From JABWBD01 sp040768665 (GTDB taxonomy: Bacteria > Planctomycetota > Planctomycetia > Pirellulales > Thermoguttaceae): a stretch of DNA of 64,000 nt. Under the pieces are notes generated by a model, which saw nothing but the letters and a program-made list of their open reading frames with translations, was not told the origin of the DNA and ran no database searches. Shown one piece after another: positions 32,960 through 41,517 of the stretch (the stretch's first letter is position 1; every line of letters starts with the position of its first letter). The position numbers and the translations under genes are program-made. The stretch covers positions 186,001 to 250,000 of the forward strand of contig JAXGMN010000008.1 in assembly GCA_040768665.1 (NCBI GenBank). The letters are read 5' to 3'.

Positions 32960-33550
32960 ATGCCAGCGAACGCCCCTCTGGGCGTGCCGGCTGCGACGGC
33001 CGCGCGACCGAATCGGGAAGGCGAACCGGTGGAACAGGAAGCAAATCACTCCACAACGAGCGCGAGTCAGAGGCTGGGGCCGCTCGGGGCCGTGCTGGCC
33101 TCCGGCGGCATGCTCTCCATCACTTTGGCCGTCATGCTGGGCATCCTCGGTGGCGTCGGCATATTCACCTTCGGCTACGGACAGGGGAGCAGCTACCTGA
33201 GCAACGATCCCCGCGCCTGCGCGAACTGCCACGTCATGCAGGGGCATTACGACTCGTGGCAGAATTCGAGCCACCACCATGTGGCTGTCTGCAACGACTG
33301 CCACCTGCCGCACAACTTCGTCGGCAAGTGGCTGACCAAGGCCGACAACGGCTTCTTCCACTCGCTGGCCTTCACGCTGGAGAATTTTCACGAGCCGATC
33401 CAGATCAAGCCGCGGAACCGGCGGGTGACGCAGAACGCTTGCATGGACTGCCACGAGGCAGTCGTGCACCAGATGCTTCCGGCCACGACCGAGGGCGAGA
33501 TGCTCTCCTGCGTCCATTGTCACAGCGGCGTCGGCCACGCCCTGAGATAA
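32960..33550 (+). CDS. nrfH: NrfH, tetraheme quinol dehydrogenase subunit of nitrite reductase
   Basis: A 196-residue NapC/NirT/NrfH-type protein. After a cytoplasmic N-terminus comes a single membrane anchor (MLSITLAVMLGILGGVGIFT, about 51-70) and four heme motifs: CANCH (87-91), CNDCH (111-115), CMDCH (161-165) and CVHCH (184-188). It takes electrons from menaquinol and passes them to NrfA on the periplasmic face. The ~45-residue hydrophilic N-terminal extension is longer than usual, so a later GTG start is possible. nrfA follows after 18 bases, so the two form an operon. Confidence 0.93.
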   Translation: MPANAPLGVPAATAARPNREGEPVEQEANHSTTSASQRLGPLGAVLASGGMLSITLAVMLGILGGVGIFTFGYGQGSSYLSNDPRACANCHVMQGHYDSWQNSSHHHVAVCNDCHLPHNFVGKWLTKADNGFFHSLAFTLENFHEPIQIKPRNRRVTQNACMDCHEAVVHQMLPATTEGEMLSCVHCHSGVGHALR

Positions 33551-33568
33551 CAACCTTTGGGAACAAGT

Positions 33569-35356
33569 ATGATGAGTGCTGAAAAGTCCGGCCCAAGCGG
33601 GCCTGCTTCGCCGGAAACTCCACCGGCCGCCGCTTCGCCGAAGCCCGGATGGGGGCGACGTCGCGTGCTCCTGCTGGCAGGGCTTCTGGCCGTCGTGGCC
33701 TTGGTGACGTTCGGCGTCACTGCCCTGTTGGTGACGATCTTCGAGCATCGCCAGGAGGCCCGGACTCCCTTCGTCCGCCGCGTCGAGGTAAACGAGGTGA
33801 CGACCGATCCGGTGCCATGGGGCGCGAACTGGCCTTCCCAGTTCGACACCTACCGGCGGACGGTCGACATCACGCACACCGAGTACGGCGGGTCGAGCGC
33901 GATGCCCGAGAGCAAGCTGGAGGAGCAGCCGTGGCTCCGCCGCCTTTACGCCGGCTATGCCTTCAGCATCGACTACCGCGAGGCCCGCGGCCATGCCTAC
34001 ATGCTCTTCGACCAGGAGGTCACCGAGCGGGTGACGAAGCGGAAGCAGGCCGGGGCGTGCCTGCACTGCCACTCCTCGATCATTCCCACCTACCGGCGGC
34101 TTGGGCTGGAGGCGAAGGGCGAGTCGGCCGGCGCCGAGGAGCTTGCCGCGGCGTTCAATTGGCCGGCGGTGATGGAGGGCTTCCGCATCGCCTCGACGAT
34201 GGATTACGCCGCGGCTCACGCGGAGCTGCTCAAGACGCCCGACGGCACGCCCGGCGAGCATTTGCCGCTGTTTCCCGGCGGCACCACGACCAAGACGCCG
34301 ACGCCGGCCAATCAGCCCGATCCACCGCCGGCGCCCGTCGCGGGCCGGGCGGCACTGGAGGAGCCGGGCGAAGGGCATCCGGTGAGCTGCGTCGACTGTC
34401 ACGACCCGAAGACCATGCAGGTGCGGGTGACGCGGCCCGCCTTTGTGCTGGGGATCGCCGCACTGGCCGAGAGCGACGATCCGATGCCGCACCTGCCGAG
34501 CGTGGCGGTGTGGCGGCAGGGCGGCCGAGCGGAGCCGTACGACCCGAACGCCCTGGCCAGCCGGCAGGAGATGCGGAGCTTCGTCTGCGCTCAGTGCCAT
34601 GTGGAGTACTACTGCGCGGCCAAGGAGACGCTCTTCTTCCCTTGGCATAAGGGACTGAAGGTCGAGCAGATCGAGGCGACCTATGACGAGCACCGGTTCC
34701 CGGACGGCACGCCGTTTTACGACTACGAGCACGGCGAGACGGGCGCCCGCGTCTACAAGGCGCAACATCCCGAGTTCGAGCTCTGGAGCCAGGGCATCCA
34801 CGCCCGTAGCGGCGTGAGCTGCGCCGACTGCCACATGCCGTTCGAGCGGCACGGGGCGATGAAGGTCAGCAGCCACTGGGTCCGCAGCCCGCTGTTGAGC
34901 ATCAACACCTCGTGCCAGACGTGCCACAACGTGCCGGAGGACGAGCTGCGCGAGAAGGTCGGCGCGATTCAATCGCGCACGGTGGCGATGCTCGACCGGG
35001 CGGCCGTCGCGATGACCGACATGCTCGATGCGATCCGCGAGGCCCAGGCGGCCGGGGCCACGCCCGAGCAACTCGAGCCGATCTTCGACCTGCAGAAGAA
35101 GGCGATGTGGCGGCTCGACTTCATCAGCAGCGAGAATTCGCAGGGCTTCCACGCCGACCAGGAGGCGGTGCGCATCCTCGGCGAATCGATCGACTACAGC
35201 CGCCAGGCGCAGGTCCAGGCGCTGCGGCTGCGGACCGAGCCGGCGCCGGAGGTCGATCGGCCCGTCGAACCGGTCCGCGGCGTCACCCCCACGGAAAAGG
35301 CCCCGCCGGGTCCGTATAAACGTCCCAAGGCCCCCGAGCGTGAAGCGAAGCGTTGA
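33569..35356 (+). CDS. nrfA: NrfA, pentaheme ammonia-forming nitrite reductase (CxxCH type)
   Basis: A 595-residue protein, anchored by an N-terminal segment (RRVLLLAGLLAVVALVTFGV). Five heme motifs are seen: CLHCH (164-168), CVDCH (274-278), CAQCH (340-344), CADCH (418-422) and CQTCH (449-453). The active-site tyrosine lies in CAQCHVEYYC and a catalytic histidine in VYKAQHPEF. In E. coli the first heme is held by CxxCK; here it is CxxCH, as in Campylobacter-type enzymes. It reduces nitrite to ammonium with six electrons from NrfH. A Pro-rich insert (about 230-265) and a long charged C-terminus make it larger than usual. An upstream TTG at 33557 is possible, but the ATG pair at 33569/33572 is preferred. 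Confidence 0.93.
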   Translation: MMSAEKSGPSGPASPETPPAAASPKPGWGRRRVLLLAGLLAVVALVTFGVTALLVTIFEHRQEARTPFVRRVEVNEVTTDPVPWGANWPSQFDTYRRTVDITHTEYGGSSAMPESKLEEQPWLRRLYAGYAFSIDYREARGHAYMLFDQEVTERVTKRKQAGACLHCHSSIIPTYRRLGLEAKGESAGAEELAAAFNWPAVMEGFRIASTMDYAAAHAELLKTPDGTPGEHLPLFPGGTTTKTPTPANQPDPPPAPVAGRAALEEPGEGHPVSCVDCHDPKTMQVRVTRPAFVLGIAALAESDDPMPHLPSVAVWRQGGRAEPYDPNALASRQEMRSFVCAQCHVEYYCAAKETLFFPWHKGLKVEQIEATYDEHRFPDGTPFYDYEHGETGARVYKAQHPEFELWSQGIHARSGVSCADCHMPFERHGAMKVSSHWVRSPLLSINTSCQTCHNVPEDELREKVGAIQSRTVAMLDRAAVAMTDMLDAIREAQAAGATPEQLEPIFDLQKKAMWRLDFISSENSQGFHADQEAVRILGESIDYSRQAQVQALRLRTEPAPEVDRPVEPVRGVTPTEKAPPGPYKRPKAPEREAKR

Positions 35357-35455
35357 GACCAGCCTGCACAACGTGGGGCATGGAATGCGACGGAACATGA
35401 ACCTGGCCCCCTTCTTTCCCACCGTCGGACCGTCAGGTGCAATATAAGGGACTGT

Positions 35456-35605
35456 CTATTTCGGCTGAATGCAGCCGCAAGAGTTGGACGTGAGACAAAG
35501 ATGATGTCGGTTGGTTACGTCCACCTCCCCCTCCTCGCCATCTTCGAATCGCAGATAGAGACGGCACGAGGCCAGAGGCCGCACCTCGACGACTTCTTTA
35601 AGCAT
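35456..35605 (-). pseudogene. DUF2442 protein, truncated
   Basis: The first 30 residues (MLKEVVEVRPLASCRLYLRF, then EDGEEGEVDVTN) are a typical DUF2442 N-terminus. The frame then diverges into NRHHLCLTSNSCGCIQPK and stops at 49 residues, where family members continue for another ~40. It lies just downstream of a broken DUF4160 gene, its usual partner, so this is a decayed two-gene module. Confidence 0.65.
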
Positions 35606-35615
35606 CGACTGTCTC

Positions 35616-35880
35616 CTATTGCAGTGGCGGAATTGGATAGAGCGGTTCCAAACGGTGTGCCCGCTCCCAACTGTCGCTGAGTTCCCGCTGGTATATTGTC
35701 GCCCATCCCGTGACCAAAGCTCGCGCCCGCCGGGAGAGGCTTCCCTCCAGGACAGCGATACTATCGATCGCCACGAGCGCCCGTTGCTTGCCATAGCGCG
35801 CGAAAGTGCGGCGGAGGATCGTCGCTGTAATACATGGTACGACACAGCCGTAGAGAGTCGTCAAAGAGTCGTGTCCCGTT
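35616..35880 (-). pseudogene. DUF4160 protein with two compensating frameshifts
   Basis: The end of the frame is a clean DUF4160 C-terminus: GKQRALVAIDSIAVLEGSLS, then RRARALVTGWATIYQRELSD and SWERAHRLEPLYPI. Upstream, LYGCVV matches the family start, but the conserved core MYYSDDPPPHF is in a different frame. One base appears lost before the ATG TAT TAC (near 35835) and two bases after CAC TTT (near 35805), so the long frame reads nonsense in between and then recovers. DUF4160-DUF2442 pairs are common and may be toxin-antitoxin-like. Confidence 0.6.
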
Positions 35881-35892
35881 ATTCCCCCGCTT

Positions 35893-38800
35893 CTAGGGCG
35901 TCGCCTGGACGGTGGACACACGCAACTCACGAATGCCCGCCTGCTTGCAGGCGTTGAGCACGTCGGCGACGCGCTGATGCGATGCGGCCGGGTCGCCACG
36001 GACCAGCACGGCCAGGCCGGCATACTGACTCCGCGCGGCGGCCAGTTGCGCGGTGAGTTCGTCGAGCGCGACCGGCTTGCCCTCGAGCGCAATGCTGCCG
36101 TCGCGATTGACGTTGACAACGCGAGGCTTGGGGGCGAAATGCATGGCAGCCTCGGGCCCCGGTTCCTGCTGACGCTTGAGCTGGAGCTCCGTCACTCCCG
36201 ACTCAGGCTCCGACGTGAATTCCGCCGGCCGCGGGCCGCCGGCACGGTAGGCGATCCGCAGGCGGTCGCCGTCGATTGCATAGATGCCCAGCCAGTCGGG
36301 TTTCTCAGCTTCCAGCTCGCTCGGCTCCGTCCCCAGCGGCCCCTGCCAGACTCCGTAGTCGTGCGTGAACAGCGTGATCTCCTTGAGCTCGCGGCCCGGA
36401 TCGATGCGATAGAAGCCCCACACCCTGGCCACGAAGGCGTGCCGTTTCCCGTCGATCAGGCGCGGCGCGTCGGCGACGTGGAATCCGACCTCGCCGAGCG
36501 TGACGACCCGGTTCTGGATTTCGTCCGGGAGTTCTTTCCCGTCGTGGATCGCCGACACGACGCGCCACGTCCCCTCCACGGCCTCTTCCGCCTCCGACGG
36601 CTCGTGCCGCCGGAGGACGAACAGCACGTCGCGCGAGTCCGGATCGAGGGAAAAATCCTTCGGCCGCTGCTCAATCTTCAGGGAGGAGAGGTACGGAGCC
36701 AGGCGTATCCTCAACTCGTCGCCCTGGTGCTCGTAGATTCCTACGGCAACCAACTCATCGGCTTTGTTCACGTCGCGCTTCAGAAGATCGATCGTGTTGG
36801 GCGACTTCTCGGGATTGATTGCCAGGCCATAGTAGGACTTCTTCGCCTTCTCGACGTGGTAGGTTTCCAAGTAGATCTTGTGAATGTCGAAGTAGTCCAA
36901 GCCTTTCGGATCGATGCCCTCCAGATCGCCGTGAAACTCCGCGGCGCTACCCTGGTTCACCTGGACGACTCTCCAGAGATCGGCGAGCTGCTGTAATTCG
37001 GCGGTCCCGTCGAACTCGGAGCTTTTCCGAACGTCCTTGGATCGGCGTGAGCCCGATCCTGCGGCGCTCGGCCGGTGCAACGTGTAGCAGATCTTGCGCG
37101 ACCCGGGCTCGACCGTAAAATCCTTCGGTCGCTGGTCACCGACCACGCCCGGCAGGTTTTCGACCAGGCAGAGCATGAGCCGATCGTCCTCCCACCGGTA
37201 GATCCCGTAGGCGAATGCAGGGCCGATGTGACTGGACGGTTCCTCCAAGTCCAATGTCGCTGGTGACTGTGTGGGGTCCATCCGGTAATGAATCGAGACA
37301 CTCAGGCCCTTTGGCACGTGGAAGGTGATGTTCCGACCGATATCGATTCGCTCGACATTTCGCGCGGAAATCGTCTCGCCGCCAACGGCAGCGTGAATGT
37401 TTTGGAGTATAAGATCTGCGATCTGGTCTGCCTCGATTGATTCCACCACCCATTCGCCCGCCGGCACACGTACTTCGGTCACAATTTCCGGCCGATCTGG
37501 CAACATCGGTTCCATCGCGCCGCCCTGGGCTGGAACAGCCGGCAGTCGTGGCCGCGGCACCGCAACCGACTTGAACGTCTCCACGCCATTGATCGTTTTC
37601 CAATCCCGGAGCGGTTCATGGCCCGCGCGGCTGATCGCGGCCCGAAGCGCCGTATCGTCGAGATCCTTCGAGAGAAAGTGCACCGAGCCATCGGCGAACA
37701 GCGCGTGAACGCCTTCCGCAAAAAATCCGCCCAGCCGGGGCAGCGGCGTCTCTGGTTCAAACGAAATATCCTCCGGCTTTGTCCAGGGGATCTCACGCTT
37801 CGCCTGGACCACGAAAATCGTGTTCGAGGTGCCATCGGTGAAGTCCCGAATACGCACACCCGTGGACCTTTCGGCAGGATTGGCAGACGCCGGCATCCCG
37901 GGCATGCCCGCAGCCCTCATCCCTTCTGCGTGGCCGGGCATTTCCATGCCCATACCGCCCATTTCCATGTCCATCATGCCTCCGCCGCCCATCCTGTCTC
38001 CGAAAGCGGGCGCGGGCGGCGGATCCCAGGCGGTGCCCGTCCCGGTCAACGCGAGCACGGCTGTGGTCGTCGAATCGGGTGGGGCAAACGGCGCATGGTA
38101 CGCGTCGGGAATCCGCTGAAGAACCTCGAGGTTTTCCGGGCTGTTCCACGGCTTGTCGCGACGATACTGCTCGTAGAGATCCGCATGTTCCAGGAATTCC
38201 AGGAAAGGCAGGATCGCCACCCGCCAACTGTACGGCGTTCCGTTTGGGCCGCGCAGCACGGCGGGCGGAAAACTCTTATAGGTGTCATGGTAATTGTGCA
38301 GGGCCAGCCCGATCTGCTTCAGCCGCAGGGCCGCTTTCTCGCGTGCACCTTCGTCTTCCACCGCAGCGGCCGTTGGGCGAGGAGGCGTGTACTCGATGTT
38401 GCCATCCGCGTCCAGACGCACGTCCGATCCCGGCGGCACCTCAACGTGAGTCGCGTGTCCGTCCTTTCTGATTGTGATGATAATCCCCAGGGCAAATCCG
38501 CACGCCATCGCCAGAAGCAGCCCGATCGCCGTCGCCCACAGCCACGGCCGCCACTGCACCGGCCGCGTCTGTGTGTGCGGAACGCTGGGCAAGGTTTCAC
38601 CCGCATTCTTGCCGACCACTCCCGCCGTAATCGCCGACGGCGCTCGCGCCGCCGCGCGCTCGGCCAACGCGGGCAGATCCGCACCGAGGCAGAATGGCTC
38701 CAAGGCCGCAGCCACCTCGACCGGCGCGGCATAGCGATCATCCGGCTTCTTGGCCAAGAGGCGATCGAGCACGGCCGCCAGTTCCTCCGGCACTTGCGGC

Positions 38801-39795
38801 GCGAACTGCCGCACCGGCGGCACCGGCTGGTGGACGTGCGCGTGGAGTTTCTCCAGCGTGCCGGCGTGCTCCGGACCGGCAAAGGGTGCGCGGCCGGCCA
38901 GCAGCCTGTAGAGCGTGCAGCCGAGGCTGTAGAGATCGGCGCGGATGTCGACGGTGCGACTGTCTGTGGCCTGCTCCGGCGCCATGTAGTCGGCCGTGCC
39001 CATTGCCTGGCCGGCGCCGGTCATCTCCTCGCCCGTGGGCGGATCGGCATAGAAGCGGGCCAGCCCCAGGTCCAGGAGCTTCACCTCGCCACCGCGGCTG
39101 AGCATCAGGTTCGAGGTTTTGACGTCGCGATGCACCAGCCCGTGCTCGTGCGCGTACCCGAGTGCCAAGGCCGCACGCCGAATGACTTCGCATGCCTCGG
39201 GCACCGCCAGCGGCCCGAGGCGCCCGACCAACTCGGCCAGATCGAACCCGTCGACGTACTCCATCACCAGGACCGCCTCGCCATCGATCTCGCGGGCATC
39301 GTAGGCGTGGACGATGTTCGGGTGATTCAACCGGCCGATGGCCTTCATCTCGCGGGCGAAGCGAGCCACGGCCTGCGGTGCGTCGAGCCGGCCGCGCGGC
39401 AACACCTTGATCGCTACCACTCGGTCCAGCTTAGTGTGCAAGGCCAGATACACCCGCCCCATGCCGCCGCGGCCCAATTCCGCGAGCAGTTCGTACTCGC
39501 CCAATTGCCGCATGGAGGCGGAAATCGCCTGATCGGAAACCTCCGCCGCCCCGCCCAGCGATCGCGCACGGACCAGCGCCAAGCGGCACTGCGATTCCGC
39601 CCGGTATGGGTCTTCGGCCGGGTGCCGCAGCCGCCCGATCAGTGTGTCGGAGGCATCGTCGAGCGTGGCCAACTCGGCCCGGCAGTCAGGGCAGGAGTCG
39701 AGGTGCTCGGCGAGGGTCTCCGCGTTCTCGTCCGAGATTTTGCCCACGGCATATTCGTGCAAGGTCTGCCGTCCGGGACAGGCTATCGTTGTCAT
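35893..39795 (-). CDS. zinc-finger Ser/Thr kinase fused to DUF1559-like, TIGR03067-like and ExbD-like domains
   Basis: A 1300-residue protein; the ATG at 39795 follows GGAGGG. Order: an anti-sigma-type zinc finger (LHEYAV to HLDSCPDC, residues 12-38). Then an Hanks-type kinase (about 100-370) with GRGGMGRVY, Lys130 in VAIK, HRDVKTSN with Asp224, DLG in place of DFG, and MAPEQ. One membrane helix follows (WLWATAIGLLLAMACGFALG, about 418-440). Next a DUF1559-like segment (LKQIGLALHNYHDTYKSFPP and HALFADGSVHFL), then three TIGR03067-like beta-barrel domains, and a terminal ExbD/TolR-like domain (VNVNRDGSIALEGKPVALDE). The kinase is intracellular and the rest outside it. It probably transmits an envelope state to a nearby sigma factor. 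The Met/Gly-rich tract near residue 610 is low complexity. Confidence 0.85.
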   Translation of the reverse strand: MTTIACPGRQTLHEYAVGKISDENAETLAEHLDSCPDCRAELATLDDASDTLIGRLRHPAEDPYRAESQCRLALVRARSLGGAAEVSDQAISASMRQLGEYELLAELGRGGMGRVYLALHTKLDRVVAIKVLPRGRLDAPQAVARFAREMKAIGRLNHPNIVHAYDAREIDGEAVLVMEYVDGFDLAELVGRLGPLAVPEACEVIRRAALALGYAHEHGLVHRDVKTSNLMLSRGGEVKLLDLGLARFYADPPTGEEMTGAGQAMGTADYMAPEQATDSRTVDIRADLYSLGCTLYRLLAGRAPFAGPEHAGTLEKLHAHVHQPVPPVRQFAPQVPEELAAVLDRLLAKKPDDRYAAPVEVAAALEPFCLGADLPALAERAAARAPSAITAGVVGKNAGETLPSVPHTQTRPVQWRPWLWATAIGLLLAMACGFALGIIITIRKDGHATHVEVPPGSDVRLDADGNIEYTPPRPTAAAVEDEGAREKAALRLKQIGLALHNYHDTYKSFPPAVLRGPNGTPYSWRVAILPFLEFLEHADLYEQYRRDKPWNSPENLEVLQRIPDAYHAPFAPPDSTTTAVLALTGTGTAWDPPPAPAFGDRMGGGGMMDMEMGGMGMEMPGHAEGMRAAGMPGMPASANPAERSTGVRIRDFTDGTSNTIFVVQAKREIPWTKPEDISFEPETPLPRLGGFFAEGVHALFADGSVHFLSKDLDDTALRAAISRAGHEPLRDWKTINGVETFKSVAVPRPRLPAVPAQGGAMEPMLPDRPEIVTEVRVPAGEWVVESIEADQIADLILQNIHAAVGGETISARNVERIDIGRNITFHVPKGLSVSIHYRMDPTQSPATLDLEEPSSHIGPAFAYGIYRWEDDRLMLCLVENLPGVVGDQRPKDFTVEPGSRKICYTLHRPSAAGSGSRRSKDVRKSSEFDGTAELQQLADLWRVVQVNQGSAAEFHGDLEGIDPKGLDYFDIHKIYLETYHVEKAKKSYYGLAINPEKSPNTIDLLKRDVNKADELVAVGIYEHQGDELRIRLAPYLSSLKIEQRPKDFSLDPDSRDVLFVLRRHEPSEAEEAVEGTWRVVSAIHDGKELPDEIQNRVVTLGEVGFHVADAPRLIDGKRHAFVARVWGFYRIDPGRELKEITLFTHDYGVWQGPLGTEPSELEAEKPDWLGIYAIDGDRLRIAYRAGGPRPAEFTSEPESGVTELQLKRQQEPGPEAAMHFAPKPRVVNVNRDGSIALEGKPVALDELTAQLAAARSQYAGLAVLVRGDPAASHQRVADVLNACKQAGIRELRVSTVQATP

Positions 39796-40051
39796 GAAAC
39801 CCTCCAGTCGCAAGTGTGTTTTCTCCCAATCCTGCCGGACTAAGGCATCGCGGCGCTATCACGGCCCATTGGGCACCGCCATGAAACGGTCGGTTCGCAG
39901 TTCGTCAAGCTATTTCCTGCTAAAACAAGAACGCGGGCGTTTGACATGACTTGACATCAGTTCGCCCGGATGGTGGCCTTGTTGCGTGTCGGCCGTTGCA
40001 ATCGTTCAAGAGGGGTATCCCGCGGCCAACCCCTCGCTTATAATCATAAGG

Positions 40052-40456
40052 ATGCTGCCGCCGTTTCACGAATACGGGAATCTTCCACCTGGAGTTCATT
40101 TGGCTTCCGTCGAAGAGGTCGTCGATCGCTTCGGTCACGCGTCTGTTGAGCGCCAGGTGGAAGCGCGCGAACTTGTGGAGTTGATCGACTGGGCGAGGGA
40201 CCATGACGTCCGGCGGTTGATCATCAACGGCAGCTTCGTGACCGACAAACGGCGACCCAACGACGTGGATGTGGTGCTCCTGCCGGCTTCGACCGATTCG
40301 GGCCAGGACGCTACGATGGAGTTTGAGTCTTCGGAATGGCCCTTTTTGCAGATTCTCGTCGCGGCCGATGAAGCGGACCTGGAGCGTTGGGCGATTGGCG
40401 ACTTCGGAACCGACAGGCGAGGCCATCCCAAAGGAGTCGTGGAGGTGATCTTATGA
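40052..40456 (+). CDS. DUF6932-type nucleotidyltransferase-like protein
   Basis: A 134-residue protein starting MLPPFHEYGNLPPGVHLASV, the DUF6932 opening. RRLIINGSFVTDKRRPNDVD carries a nucleotidyltransferase-type GS...DxD motif with both aspartates intact. The C-terminal part (SSEWPFLQILVAADEADLER) is typical of the family. The minimal nucleotidyltransferase fold suggests an AMP-transferring toxin or antitoxin. Its stop overlaps the start of the following small gene (ATGA), as in toxin-antitoxin modules. The ATG at 40052 is chosen on family match. Confidence 0.75.
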   Translation: MLPPFHEYGNLPPGVHLASVEEVVDRFGHASVERQVEARELVELIDWARDHDVRRLIINGSFVTDKRRPNDVDVVLLPASTDSGQDATMEFESSEWPFLQILVAADEADLERWAIGDFGTDRRGHPKGVVEVIL

Positions 40457-40665
40457 CGGAGCACTTGAGTCCGCAGGGCTACGAGCAGACGAAAGTGAAG
40501 CTGGCCGACCTCAATCGCCGCTTAGCGGAAATCGAGGCACGCGACGACCTTCCGCCCATGCATCGCGAGCAGGTTGTCCGCTCGTACCGCCAAATGATGC
40601 AGCAGTACCGTCGAGAGATCAAACTCTACGAGGCTATGCACGTGCAGCCGACTCCGCGGGGTTAG
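40453..40665 (+). CDS. small helical partner of the DUF6932 gene
   Basis: A 70-residue, highly charged helical protein: MTEHLSPQGYEQTKVKLADL, then NRRLAEIEARDDLPPMHREQ and MMQQYRREIKLYEAM. It resembles a short coiled-coil hairpin, something like the N-terminal arm of GreA-like proteins. No family is assigned. The four-base overlap with the nucleotidyltransferase-like gene implies the two products work together. Confidence 0.65.
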   Translation: MTEHLSPQGYEQTKVKLADLNRRLAEIEARDDLPPMHREQVVRSYRQMMQQYRREIKLYEAMHVQPTPRG

Positions 40666-40876
40666 TTTTGCGACGTCCGCGCCGCGACTTGGCCCTTCGA
40701 CACCTGGCCACGGATACCGGATGGCTGACGGCGATATTTGACAACTCGTGAACAACTCGCCTCACTCGACCGACGCGGTGGACGCGGCGAGTTTCAAAGC
40801 CCCCGGGATGCCGAGCGCCTGCGCCACAGTGTCCTACGGTCTTCAGCGGCGGGCAATCCATCTCCTGCCGGTCGCC

Positions 40877-41476
40877 TCACATCAGCCCGCCGAGCTCTTG
40901 TCGCAGGCGGCGGAGCACGCGTGACTTGGCCTTGTAGACGGCCTGCACGGTCATGCCCAGGTCAGCGGCAATGTCGGCCGGGGAGCGGCCCTCTACGGTG
41001 GCCAGCCAGAACGCCTCCCAGGTACGATTCTCGAATTCCGCGCGGACCAGGTCCAGTCCGCACCGCGAGATCCACGCCTGCGACTGCGGGTCGGGCTCGA
41101 ACGACTCCTCGGACGGCCCACTCGGCTGGCGGACTTCAGCCATTCGCTGCTGGGCGGTGGTGCCGCCGCGGGCGTCGGGCAGGTGTTCCCGGCGGCGGAA
41201 GTGGTCGCGGACTTTGTTGCGAGTGATCGTTCCCAGCCAAGCGACAAAACTGTCCTCCGGCCGCTCGCGGCGAAATTGGTCGACGTGCTCCAGCACCGCG
41301 CGGAAGACCTCTTGGACCAAGTCGGCGGCATCTTCCGGCTGGAGATTGGACTGCTGGCACCACCGATAGGCCACCGGACCGTACAACTCCACCAGCCGCT
41401 GCCAGGCCTCGGGCCGACGCGCCCGCACACGCTCCAAGAGGGTAGAAGAGATCGAACTGGCGTCCATGACCTCCAT
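40877..41476 (-). CDS. ECF-type RNA polymerase sigma factor
   Basis: A 199-residue sigma-70 family protein. Region 2 is ELYGPVAYRWCQQSNLQPED followed by AADLVQEVFRAVLEHVDQF and FVAWLGTITRNKVRDHFRRR. Region 4 is FENRTWEAFWLATVEGRSPA followed by DIAADLGMTVQAVYKAKSRV. This matches the planctomycete ECF groups that pair with zinc-finger kinases, such as the one at 35893-39795. Two close ATG starts (41476 and 41467) exist; the GGAGG spacing does not decide between them. A 48-bp segment of the gene is repeated at 42533-42580. Confidence 0.9.
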   Translation of the reverse strand: MEVMDASSISSTLLERVRARRPEAWQRLVELYGPVAYRWCQQSNLQPEDAADLVQEVFRAVLEHVDQFRRERPEDSFVAWLGTITRNKVRDHFRRREHLPDARGGTTAQQRMAEVRQPSGPSEESFEPDPQSQAWISRCGLDLVRAEFENRTWEAFWLATVEGRSPADIAADLGMTVQAVYKAKSRVLRRLRQELGGLM

Positions 41477-41517
41477 GATAGGCCGGATCGCCACGGCGCG
41501 ACAAGTGCGCTGCGATC

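Noticed and set aside
32858..35422. An 854-codon open frame on the minus strand opposite nrfHA
   Set aside because: It is the antisense shadow of high-GC coding sequence: Arg/His/Leu-rich without any domain, while the plus strand has nine CxxCH motifs in order.
35395..35422. A further family B repeat copy just after nrfA
   Set aside because: Only a short GAACCTGGCCCCCTTCTTTC-like similarity to one arm is present; too weak to call.
37618..39843. A 741-codon plus-strand open frame opposite the kinase fusion
   Set aside because: Low-complexity Arg/Gly/His composition and no motif; the minus strand holds clear kinase motifs.
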